Made by a program: the position numbers and the translations under genes
Notes under the pieces: model-generated
What the model saw: only the letters and a program-made list of their open reading frames with translations
Databases searched by the model: none
Told to the model about the DNA's origin: nothing
In this document: positions 39,601 to 52,200 of the stretch, piece by piece
Layout of the letters: every line of letters begins with the position of its first letter
How positions within the stretch are numbered: position 1 is the first letter of the stretch
DNA from: Seriola aureovittata
Taxonomy: Eukaryota; Chordata; Actinopteri; Carangiformes; Carangidae
DNA length: 64,000 bases
Direction of reading: 5' to 3'
Assembly: GCF_021018895.1 (NCBI RefSeq)
Contig: NC_079373.1
Coordinates: 20,344,501 to 20,408,500 of the forward strand

Positions 39601-42600
39601 AGAAGAAGCGGTGTCAGTAGCAATCTCTCAGTCAGCAGTGTATGCTAACATGTTAGCATAGAGCACTACAGCTCATTGAAAACACATTTAATTGTCTACA
39701 CCTGTGCCATTTGCACAGGTGTAGATACACTAATATTATGTATAAACAGAGAAACAAAAAAAAAGGGTACACTGACTAAAAAAACAGTGTTAGCCTACTA
39801 AACAATTTACTCCAGAGGGAATGAAGGTGACCAACAGGCTACTCTCCTAACAACTGTCTAATCATTTATTTTAGAAAATGGTGTAAAGGAGAAAACAAAT
39901 GGTATGAAACTGTGTTAAAAGAGAAAGAAACAAAAAAACCTATATATATAAATAAATACTCTCCTCTCCCCCTCTTTCGTGGAGCCTAAGAAAAAACCCT
40001 CTCGTCTTTTTATGGAACAATGGCACGTGGCCCGAGCCCAGAGTCCCCCTGATTCTCCCCCTTCCTCCTCTGACACCTTGAGACAGGTAGTCACTTCACG
40101 CCTGGAAGGAATGGAGTGTGGTGACACTAACACGCTACACCTGCACTTTGTCTTTCAGGAAGACGCATCGTGTCACTTAGTTCTAAAAATTACTCAACAC
40201 GGCTTAAGCTCGCCTAAGACCTGTTTTAAAAGTTGTCTGCTTGTTATCTGAAACCCCCCCCCCCCCCCAAAAAAAAAAAAAAAAAAAAAACTAACTTGCA
40301 ACCTGTTAACCATTTACTGTGATTTTTGTGATAAATATGTTGGTGAGTAATCAGTCCCTGTGACTGTGACACTATCTAATATCAATATATTCTTATCTGG
40401 TGCATGCTTGAACTCAATTATAATTCCGAAAGTTATGTTGCAAAGGGAGTCCCTAGTAGTTGCTTTAGATAGAAGAGCGGCTTGGCAGTAAAAATCTAAT
40501 CTAGCGTAACTCCCATGTTGACAAGCACAGTTCCAACTGTGGCAGAGTAACAACTTAGCAGTGGGACTGCAGCACAGCACAGCACGCCCAAATCTCATTT
40601 CAAATATTTCATGGCTTAAGTTTGCTCATACCACATGTGACCTTGATTCTTCTCCTATTGAGGATCAGAAAGCTTATTTTGGAGTTTTGATTAGTTGAAG
40701 CCTAATCGTGGTATAGAAAAATTCAGGATTTAAACTAAAAACCATTTTATATGTTGAATGTTCTCTGAATTCAGATAATAATAAACCATTTACCATTTAT
40801 TATGGTGCTTTCCAGCATTTTGTTTTGTTTATATTTATTATTCAATACAACAGTACAGTGTGAGTGACTCTGTGTCCGTGTGCATGTGAATGAAAAATGC
40901 ATGACTGCTTGTGTGTAAACACGAGTATTAGCAGCTCTTGTCTTTCGAAAAACAATATACTTATTTTCTGATGTCACAAATCCAATAATGCTCTTTGTTG
41001 GCAAATAAATGCACCACAGAACGTATGGAATAACTTGTTTGACTGAGGGCGGAAGTTATTATATCAGAGTTGGAGTTGTTTTTATGAGCTAGAGTATGTT
41101 TGGTTTGTAACTAGTTTGGTGGGGCTTCCAATACATCTAAACCCTTGATCACTTAAGCATGGAAACATTGCTTTGTCATGTCTAAATGACCTGTCAGACA
41201 CTGTTGTCTGTAAACGCCTCCTGTGTTGAAACACTTGTTGCTGTGCTGAATGATCTCCCCACACACTCCTCGTCCATCTGTTTTTCATGTTCTTTCTTTT
41301 TCCTCCATCATTTTCTAATGTTTCTCCACCTGTCTTTTTATCTATTTTTTTTATTTCTTCCTAACGCTGTTAATAGCGCTATGTAAGGATGTACACAGGA
41401 GGAGTTAGCTCATTGGCTGAGCAGATAGCCAATCAGCTTCAATCTCAGGAAGACACCAAGCCCTTACCTGAAAAGAGGGATTTGGTAAGCACTCAGTTCC
41501 AGGTGGTAGAAGAGGCACACCCTCTGCACAAGTCAAAGCCTCGCTTGCCAGAGTGTTGTTTTGTTCAGTGACATGTGGTTGATACACTGATGTCTTAGTT
41601 TTCTGTCCCAGTTGAACCTTGATCCACCTCCCTTTGCCTGTAGAATGTGTTTGCTTGACAAATAACAGAAGTTTGGGTTACCCTTGTGTTTGTAGATACT
41701 TTGTACAGTTATGAAAAATGATTTTTTTTTACTGTACCTCCTTGTTCCTAATGATGACTTGCTGTGATGTGGTTATTAGATTATAAAATAGCTGAATAAA
41801 TACCCAGCATACTTTGACAGTGGTGAGATTGTGCCTTGATAATGTTTACTAAATCTTTGATGAACTTAAGCCTCTCCTCAATTCCCGTATTTTTCCCCCT
41901 TTTCTTCTAAAGACTGATTAAATGCTTTATCTTTCCACAGGGCTCTCTGAGAAAAGAGTTCCCGGTCAACATCGGAGGCAGCGACGTTTGCTTCTTCTGT
42001 CGAAAGCGTGTGTACGTGATGGAGAGGCTGAGTGCAGAGGGGAAGTTCTTCCATCGCAGCTGCTTCAAGTGCGACTACTGTGGCACCACACTACGACTGT
42101 CCTCGTATGCCTTTGATGTGGAGGATGGTAAGGAGATAACGCCTTTGATTTTTCCATCTACATGCCGTCTGTCACAGTTTTTCTACATCAAATGTGCAGA
42201 AAATAAATTGAAATTATCTTCGGCTTAATGATCACAACATCAACCAAAAGACTTTGAATAGAGGACAATTGCAATTTTGAAAGTATCACATCAGCCTGTA
42301 CATTTTAAAATCTCTCAAAATGTGCAATTTTGGCGCCCCCCAGTGGTAGTATCTAAACAGACACGGTCAAGATGTGTACCACAACCTCCCATTCCACCCA
42401 TGCATCCAACCTAAAAAATACTTGAAATGAATGGACTGAAAGCAGCACATGAACTGCACAAAATTTCACTAGGCTTGCCTAAAAAAAATTATGCCATTAG
42501 AATAATTTTCTATAACCAACGAAACCAACTAAATTTCAATACTGTCCAGCTTTAAGTTTGTAAAACTCACTTTTCAAGATGTGACATGACCTTACATTAT

Positions 42601-45600
42601 ATTAGTACACTGACAGCAGAACTGAGTCCCATGATTCCATATTTTCCCTCTCTGGGAGGTGTCTATTGTGCTCAAGGACAGGCAACACTTTGTTCAATGA
42701 GACTGAGAATAGCTGTTTTTCAGAGTTGGTCGTGGGACTAAAACCCCACTGCTGGTCTAACATGAGACAAAAAAGACATTTTTTAAATTCTAAATGACAA
42801 ACAGACAGACTGCTTCTACAGAACAGATAACAGCCTATGGAGTTTATGAGGTGAAATTTGCAGATTATGCACCGTATATGTTTTTTTATGCATTCAGAAT
42901 GTCTGCTTATGTTGTCTGTCTGTCTCTTTTATCCTGCAGGGAAATTTTACTGCAAGCCTCACTACTGTTACCGTCTGTCTGGCTATGCTCAGAGAAAGAG
43001 GCCTGCTCCCTCCCCTGCTCCAATCACAGCCAAGGTACCTGTTTTTATTTACATGATGAAATCCTGGTGGAAAATCAGATATAGCTGGCAGTTAATTAAG
43101 AAATTAATTGTTTGGCTTATCTTCAAAATGCAGTGCTTAGATATATAGGAGAACATGAGCCATCATGTAGGAAGCAGAGTTGCATATTGATAAGGAACCC
43201 TTTTATCCTTTATTTTGTACCTAGATAAGAACATTTGACACTTTTCTGGAGTTGACGTCATCTGTCTCTCTACCTTTGCAGGAGAACCAGGTGCCCCAAA
43301 CTCCCACGTCGACCGTAGATGCTCCCGGAAGGGCGATGGCAGCGGCAGCGCCCTCGGCCGAACTCCAGCCCTCAGGTACCCCACTTTCCTCTCTTGCTGT
43401 GGCAGTTGCGCCCTGCCGTCTGGCCATGGGCGTGGGAGTTCCACTGCGTACCCTCCGCCGCACGCTCTCCTGGACCTGCCACCAGGTGGCACACAACCCC
43501 CTAGATTCTCCCTTCCTGTGTACCTACTGCATCTACCTCTTCTGCTGTTTCACCATCAATGTCCTGCTCAACCTTCTCTAGCATGACTTCTCTTGTCCCT
43601 CCTTCCTTACTTTCTTTTACTCTTTGCCAGTTAATGTCAGTTGGACTGTTCAGATTTAGCTGACTGTATTGACTCACTGAGCGTTCACTGAGTGTTCATG
43701 TGAATTTTCTTAGTCTTCGTCTCAGTGATTGATTTATCTTTTGAAGATGCAGCATTCTCTCTGTCCATGTTAGCAGCCAGTTCATGACTTGTGATTGGCC
43801 GGAAGCAGTTAACCTGCTAACTTAATTTTAGAAGTGAATGGTGCATCTTAAATTTATTTATTTGTTTTTCTTGGCTTGGAAATTAAAAAGAGCTGGACAG
43901 AGTCCCTTCTGGTCAGCTCTCCAGGCAGCAATATTAACCCTTTGTATAACTCTCTTGTTCTGCTTCTCATCCTGATTTTATTGTGCTCAGTGAAGCAATG
44001 ATCTGGCAACTTTCTTTACTCAAAATATCAGTCAAAATTTGGCATTTAGAAATACATTAACATATCCCTAAGTTAATTGTTTACCTAAACCCGATTTTTG
44101 CTTGCCTGTGTTTTAATGAAGAGCCAAGCTTTACTCTTCTGTGACTGTAACCTCTAGTGGCCTGTGACTGCTCTCTTTTACCTCTACCTCCTCCTGTGTG
44201 ATGTGTTTCTTTTAGAGCCTGCTTTGTGATGTGTTTCTTTCTCTTTGTAAGCTGTTTTGCACCTACTGTATCCCTCTTACTGAAACTCACCATACTGTGA
44301 TGAAGTGCCTGTATCAGTGCTTTTGTGAGCTTTACCTTTCCCCCTCCTATCAGAGCAGTTTAAAACTGAGAGCTTGAATTAGTGCCTGTGATTGGTTCTC
44401 TTGTGATTTTTCACTCCTCTGTCACACTTTCTCATCTGCCTTGTCCTCCTGCATCCCTCAGCCCATCACCCCTGACAGTTTGCTGCTAAGACCTACTTGT
44501 GTTTTGCTCAGTATAGTGCATCTCTGCTGCATTTATTGCTTTGCATATTATAGGTGAATATAATCGTAGAGCCTGCTGCATTGTGTGGCAAGTGTAGTAT
44601 TATAAATTGAAATAGTTACTCATAAGTACTGTAATGATACTATAAACATAATGTAACATTAATGTGAGATAATAACAACGTTAAAGAATTGCTTTCATTA
44701 CTAAACATAGGCAACATGGAATACAATAACCAGAAGATTAGCTTCTGATTAAGATTAATCGGAAAAATCAAATCATATTATTTAAATGAGGTCCATCGCT
44801 CTAGAGTACACAGTAATAGGAAGTCAAAGTAAAACTGTTGTTCTTCAAGTAACTAAAAAATCATTTTCGGATTATATCTGTATTATTCACTTAAATTATA
44901 ATGTATTTTTCATCACTAGTCTTAATATTTTAGTAAATCCCTCGCTATAATTCATGATTATCATTATTGAAAATATTGAAAATACATATGAATAGATTTT
45001 CAAAAACAGAATTTGTCAGTGTCATGGGGTCGCTTTAGCCCTTTAATTGTTATGGAAAGGTTAAGCATAAAATTTTAACTGTAATTTTCTTCACAGCTGT
45101 GTTGCATTTTCATGCTTGAAACCATTGCAGCTGTCTGACCACATAAAATAAACATATACAATGCTACAGTATCAAATATCACACATTCACTTTCACACCT
45201 ATCCTTTTTAGTGGGATGACCCCAATGTAAATTGGGGTCATTGCTTACAGCATTTGTAATTGGAGGGCAACTGTATCTCTGATTAAGTGAGTGGAGAGAC
45301 AACAAGTGTAGTATAATGTGTAAAACACTTGCTTTTTAACCATTCCACTCACATTCACCAAATACCTTCTTTGGAAATACAGTTTTAAGATTTGCTTCTC
45401 AGGATGGGAAAAAGGCAAGGCACCAACCTTGTACCTATAACTGTAGAATAAAAGAAATATTTTAGAGTGTTAAACTTATTTGTGTTTGTTGATAATATCT
45501 GCTGTAGGAATATAATATAACACAATAAATTCAGTTCTAGATCTTAAATCGGTGTCTTGTTGTCGGTTTGTCCTAAAAATACAGAGTTGCTTTAGTAAAT

Positions 45601-46205
45601 GGGAATAAATAATTATACAGTAAAATTGTGTGGAAATGCGCCAGTTTCATTGTTGGATGTGTGATGGATTTGATGCTACTAAACTGATTTTCTCACACAA
45701 AACTTTAGTCAGAATTTGTGTCTTTAATCACAGTAGTTTTTCACAAATAGTTACACAGTGGATTTGCTATAGTCCAGTTTATTTTCTACATAGAAAAATA
45801 CAGTTAGAAGCTTAATCATCAGTCAGTCCTGCATGCCACCCGCGCTGCTCCTCTCCTGTAGACTGTTGCACCTAACTGATTCAGTTGTGTTTTGTGCTCT
45901 CTTTCCTTGCCTTCTTACCTCCAACCTGCTGCCCGCCCTGATGCCTGCATCTCACCTGGGGTCTCAGCACCAGAGGTCAACGGACTACAGGAGCCGAGCC
46001 TCGCTAAACGACTGCGGGGAACTCCAGAGCGCATCGAGCTGGAGAACTATCGTGTGTCCCTGCAGAGGGAGGAGGAGCTGGAGGAGGTGCCTGAGGAGAC
46101 GCTGGCGGAACACAACCTCAGCAGTGTGTTGGACAAGGCTACGGATGCTGACCTGGGCTCCAGGTAGGAGCATAACAACGAGATACACAGTTTTTGATTA
46201 TTGCA

Positions 46206-46240
<35 letters not shown>

Positions 46241-49200
46241 ATTATTTTGTATATTTTTTATATCTATAGCCTTAATGCAAACTTACAAAAAGAGAATAAA
46301 GAGAAACAATAAATAAATAAATAAACAAACACAGCACATCATACATAACAACAGTAGCCGTAGTCACAATTAAATTAAGTGCAGGGTAATGTTTCTTTAA
46401 AAATAACATAACTAAATTATATATCCATATTACAGTACCTTTTTGAGCGAAAAAAAGAAAGGAAACAGAATACACAGCATGGTGTTTTACATTGGACTCA
46501 ACACATTCATTCTTACCCTGTATGAATTTCAGTACAGGGTCTCGCTCATATCTTATCAAACACACCAAACACTCTTCTTCGATTATTGCATATTTTGGTA
46601 ATCCATTAATCGTTTTGTTAATTTTCATTTAACGATTAAAAATGTCAACGATTCTCTATTCACCGCCTCTGAAATGCGAGGATATGCAGCCTTTCTCTGT
46701 TTTCTATCAGTGTAAAAGGCATATATCTCTGGACTTATCGGAAAAAAGAAGTAATTTGAAGACGCCACTTTTACCTTTTTTCACAAATTTCGACCCGACA
46801 ATGAATCGAAAACCTAACAATAAATCAATTGAAAAAATAAACAATTAATAACTTAAAATAACTCAAAATAAATGTTACTTGGAAAACTAGTGCATACATA
46901 TTTCTGTTTACTCCTTAACACCCAATGTAAATACATTTCAGAAAAACATATAGAAAATACAAATTTGTTCCTTCCTGTAGAAAATGGAACATTAGAGTCA
47001 TTGTGAAATACTGTAGGAGGAAGCTGATGTTTTTGGCCTCCCCTGTTCTCCGACAGTAGCTCAGAGTCAGACATGGAGGAGGAGGATGAGCAGGAGGATC
47101 AGGATCAGGAGGAGGTGGAGGTGGAGGTGGAGCAACAGCAGCTTCCCAGTCCCTCGGACCTTGGCGGTGTTCCCTGGAAGGAGGCGGTAGAGCTCCACGC
47201 CAAACTGAGAGGTGACCTCGGAGACGAGGGTGAGGGCGAAGGCGAGGGTGAACCTCAGGGCGATGCAGTCAGCAGAGACGGTGAAGTAGATGAAGAAGAG
47301 GAAGACGAGGAGGAGGAGGAGGAGGATGAAGATGAGGAAGATGATGAGGAGTCAAGCGATGGTAAATTTATTTTTCCACTCTTGGTGTGATCTTGGAAGA
47401 CTACAAATGTAGTTTGTTTCCTTTTTTGTATGTTTACACCCCTGTCCAGTGTCCGATTGTCCTTCTTAGTTGCCTTTGCTTTTTATCGAAGTCTGTTTCA
47501 TGTGTACTGTCACTCTCTCAACCGTTGTTCTCCTCATCCTCTGCTTCTTTCCTCCTTTTCCACCCCCCTCTTCTTCATTACTTCCCCCCTTTGTCCACTG
47601 TGTTTGTGTGTGCGTGCATATATTTGTGTATGTTTCTTTTGGGGGGGATGGCCTCTGTCTCCCCCTGCTGGCAGAGGGGGATTACTGCCCCTGGGATAGA
47701 GAGCTCCAGTCAGGCCTTTGGCTGGACAAGTACCTCACAGATGAAGAGGATGTTGGTACATTTAAAGGTAGCAGCAGAAGTGCCTGTGGATGTGTTTGCA
47801 GTTACTTTGAGCGTGATGTTTAATCCTGGCTGGTTTGGGTTTCATTTTCAAGGATTTCTACAATAAGAGTGTGGCTTTCCTTTCTTTGTTTGTGTTTTAT
47901 TGTTTTGGTTTGTTGGTTGCAGTTGTGTTTCAAAGGAAAGTGTGTTTCTTTTTACTGTGAGTCCCACTTTAACCTGCTATTTATTTATTACCTCTGTTTT
48001 TGTACATGGCTTTCAAATACTAATCTGATAAATGCCAGAGATGTTTGTGTTTTCCACATAGGTGCTGCAGTTATGGTTTGGTATTAAGTGGTAGAATTGT
48101 TGTGTTCCACAAATGATTTCTTTCTTACTTTATATATTTGAAGCTCACTATTATGGTTTGACTTTTTTGCAGTCTAGTGCATGCAGCCTCCCTCTTCCTC
48201 GCCTTTGATGATTTTTTCATTACCACTGTATTCTAACTGTCTCTCTGCCTCTCCCTCATATTTGTCTTTTCCCTTCTCTCTGTTTCTTGTTTTTCTTCTT
48301 CTTCTTCTTCTTCTTCTTCTTCTTCCCCCCTGTCTTTCTCTACTATCTTTGCACAACTGCCCTCATCTCCTTTTTCATGGTTCACAAAACTTCACCACAA
48401 CCCAAAAAACACAACACTGCACCACACGCTGACTCCCTCATTTAGCCAGGAACCTACAGATCCAACAAGCCCTGCAGCCTGTGGATCCCCAGGCCATTCC
48501 AGGTTTGGTGAGAACACACCTGGACTCTGACGGAGACAAGGACGGCCTGACGGCCTCGGCCTCCCAACTCTCCCAACCCTCTGAGCTCACGCAGCCCTCC
48601 TCCACAGGTAACCCACCCAGAGGAGCCGAGCACCTGGGAAGACTGTGGGCCTCACAATGTTAAGAATCAGGGTCTCCTTTCATCAGTGCGGCTGCTGCTG
48701 TTCTGTCTTCATGTCTGTGTGTGCGACAGGAAGAGCCACCTCACCCAACTAACCCACCTGTTGTTTATAATCATCTCTGATTTTGTACATTTTTGTCACG
48801 TTGCTTTTTTTCGTGGAATGTCTAATTTTGTGTTCAGTCTTTTAATTTGTCATTCAGAGTTGCTGTTGGTCCGCTGGGGTGAACGTTAAGTTCTTCAACC
48901 ACATCCCAGTGCACCACATAACCCCCTTGTCAATTCCTTTTTGATTTTGTTCTGCTTTGTTCTTTTGTGTTCTGCTATGTCCTTTCCCATGTGTCTAATT
49001 ACTTTACTGTTATTTCCCTGCCATCTATCCCTCGTCGTTCTGTATCTTCTGGTTTGAACGTAGCACCTGCCCACACATCCGCCCGACACGAGGCAGTGAG
49101 AGTCTGGTTGGAGTCCATGTCTGGAGGTAGCTCAGACGTCAAACGGGATCGTGACATCCCGCCTTAGACTTGTACTCTTATCTGTCTATCGGCTGGCCTT

Positions 49201-52200
49201 TTCCTGGAGCATGCGGAAAACACGTGCAGAGACCAGTAACCTCACAAGCATGCATGCTGTACGGCTGTCGCTCTTGAGAGTTCTTCTCTCTTGGGATCGT
49301 ATCAGCGCCTGTATTTCACCTTTCCCAACCCAACCTCTCACCGTACCCTTTCCAACTTCCAAAATATGTATTTTCTCTTTACTTACATAGCAGACTATAC
49401 TGCAATATAATGTATTCCAGAGACAGATGAGCTATCAAGGCTTGAAAACACTTAATACCCCAGTGTTTCTTCCCCTGATGGGTAATATGTGCAGTATTTC
49501 ATTGGAATCTGCTGGTGCTGTTATTATTTTTTTTGGACTAACCCCTTAATGGCTCTTGAACTTGCAAAAAGTTTAGAGAATGAGTCTGCAGAGGCACTTA
49601 ATCAACAGTTTAAAAGCTTGAATGAATGGAATGAGAGTCCTTAGTTTATGGACAGCGCTTGTTTTCTGGGTTAAAAGCTCAGTAAAGATCTACTTGTGCT
49701 CAGACCTGCTAGAATCAGATGGTCTTTCAGTAAGTGCTTGTGCACCCACATGAACAATAGACCATTTTGTGCATTGAGCACAAATGATGGTTAATGTTGT
49801 GATATTATTGCATATAACTGCATGAATTAACTGTGTGGGTCGTTTCTCCTGTTCCAGTTTTGAGTCTTCCACATGAGGGACTGCTGCTCCTCCCGTAACC
49901 ATCGTCATTAACATTTCCGTTGTGCTTTTGCTGGTTCAAATGTCATCCATTTTGCCAATTTATAAATGGATAGCTGCATGTATTTACTAATGCTACTCTG
50001 CGCGCATCTTTTGTTCATATTTATTGACAGACTTGTATGATTACATTTGTATGCAAAACGAATGTCATTTTTTACCAGAACACTTTCTTTAAAGCTTTTT
50101 GCAGGAAAAAAATAAGATTTTAGTTAAACACACCACTCTTCAAAACTTTGCTTTTTTCATGAAGCAGTCTTTTAATTCTTGTTCTTTTTTTTTTTTTTTT
50201 CCATCTCCAGCCATTAATTTTTGAAAAAAGTTGAGTTGAGGTTAGGTTGTTGTAGAAAGTTGCAAAATGTTCTCTACTCTTTGAATGAGTGAAGACAGAA
50301 TTTGTTACCCTTTTGACTTATTTCTTGCCATTTCTTTGTTGCGCCAGAGCCCGGCGAGGATGAAGACCTGGAGGCAGAAGCAGACAGCCCAGATATAGAA
50401 CCTGGTACAGAGATGGATCAGGGTAAGCTGCCAGACAAATATAAATAACAAGACAATCAGTTCTTTCACGTCTTTGGTTTATAATGAACTCATCACAATA
50501 AAATACTGGAAATATTTAAATTATTATAAAGCTGTATAACAGTGCAATACTTCATAATGTTATGTTTAAATTCCAGATGACATCCCTTCAGATGCAGAAG
50601 CTGAGGCTCGTTTGCACCAATCAGAGCATGTTGAAGCTCTTCCTGAAGAAGACAAGAAATCAGAGAGTGTGGAAATGGCCTCCAGTATTGGTAAACATCA
50701 CTAATCACTCCTTGAAATTGCTCATTCACGTACATGTTTGTTACAAGAATAAATAGCAGTACATTTTGTTGTTTGTTCCTTCAGAGCCATCCAGCAGCAG
50801 CCCAGTGCAGAAAGAAGATGTCATCCTTTCCCCTCTCAAACCATCACCAGGGCCTGAGACACACGTGAGATAAATCTAAAGTTGAAGATAAGTGATGGTA
50901 GTTTTGAAGTCCTGAAATCCTGAGCGTCTCTGTTTTTCTTTTCCAGATACCTCTTGTGAAGTCTCCCGGCACTCGCTTTTTCCCTGAACCGTTCATACCT
51001 GAGGAAACGAAGCCTGACAGGACTACTCCTTCTCCAGCTGCCAAGAGCCCGCCGTGCCCTTCCCCTGCTCCTGTCCACGATCATTTTACTGTCTCTTCTC
51101 CTATTTCTCCTCCTGCTGCCGCTTCTCCTGTCAATGTCTCTGCCTCGTCACCTCCCAGTTCACCCAGCAAATCACCCATCGCCTCTCCACTCAAGCCCGC
51201 AATCAAGTCACCTGTCAGATCCCCTGTCAAATCTCCAGTTAGCTCACCAATTCGCTCCCAGCCCACCCCCCTGCCAGAGACTTGCCCACCGAAATCTCCG
51301 GTCTACCCTCACCGCTCCATTTGCCCTCTCACGGGTAACCCGCTCTCCCCAATCTGTGCCCAGCCTTTGCCTTGTCAGGAACCGTCGTCGCCCCTCACCT
51401 CCGATTCTCCCGTTAGAACTCAGCCTGTCCCCGCAGTCACTTCAACGCCCATGACCAAAGCTGACGAGGACACATCGGAGCACTCAAAGTCCATAGATTC
51501 CTCAACAGAGGAAACTCCCTCTAAAAAGACGGATATCATTGAGGAGTTTTGGTTAAAGAGTGCTGAGATAAGAAAAAGCCTGGGTCTGACTCCTTTGGAT
51601 CGCAGTAGCAAAATTTTAGAGAAGAGTGTTGTTAAGGCTCCAACACAGGAACCAACTCCTGTCAAGACACAGTCTCCCGATGTGTCTGAGGAACAGAAGC
51701 CTGCCTTCACTGGCCGCGCTGTCATTCGCAGACTCAACATCACTCTTGAGGGTCAGGTCATTACTCCCATTGCACCTGCGGAGCCCAAGAGTAATGGCTC
51801 CGATAAGAGAGACCTCAGCAGCAGCTCTGGCCTGGGGTTGAATGGGAGCCTGGCCACGAGCCAGATGGCAAACAGTGACAGCTACAACATGTCTGACTCC
51901 ACTATGCTCACCCCGCCCTCCAGCCCACCACCACCTGTGCCTGCTAATCAGTCTCCAGCCGTGCTCAGGCAGCAGAGACATCAGGTGTCCTGGAGCAACG
52001 GAACAGAAAAACCTCCACCTGAGCGTGCCAAAGAGCCGGCGAAAACCAAGAATCCTGTTCCTACGCCAAGGACCCAGTTGAGCCCTGTGTCTGCACCCAA
52101 GCCTGCACCCAGGAAAGTCCCGTCACCGCAGGCAGAGCCAGAAGCAGCTCCAGTGGTCGTCATGAGGGAGAAGAAGAAGCCTCGACCGGTGGAGATGAGG

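Noticed and set aside
40087..40251. Extension of exon c23 to a stop codon, or a separate terminal exon from the acceptor at 40159
   Set aside because: Peptide and codon pattern do not look coding, and a good donor already ends c23 at 40086.
42330..42700. Segment with gcgccccccagtgg, a phrase seen in some fish repeats
   Set aside because: Too short a match to call a repeat copy with confidence.
43035..43148. Read-through of the LIM exon into a hydrophobic peptide
   Set aside because: AT-rich codons and no coding bias, unlike the 43376-43581 case; ordinary intron.
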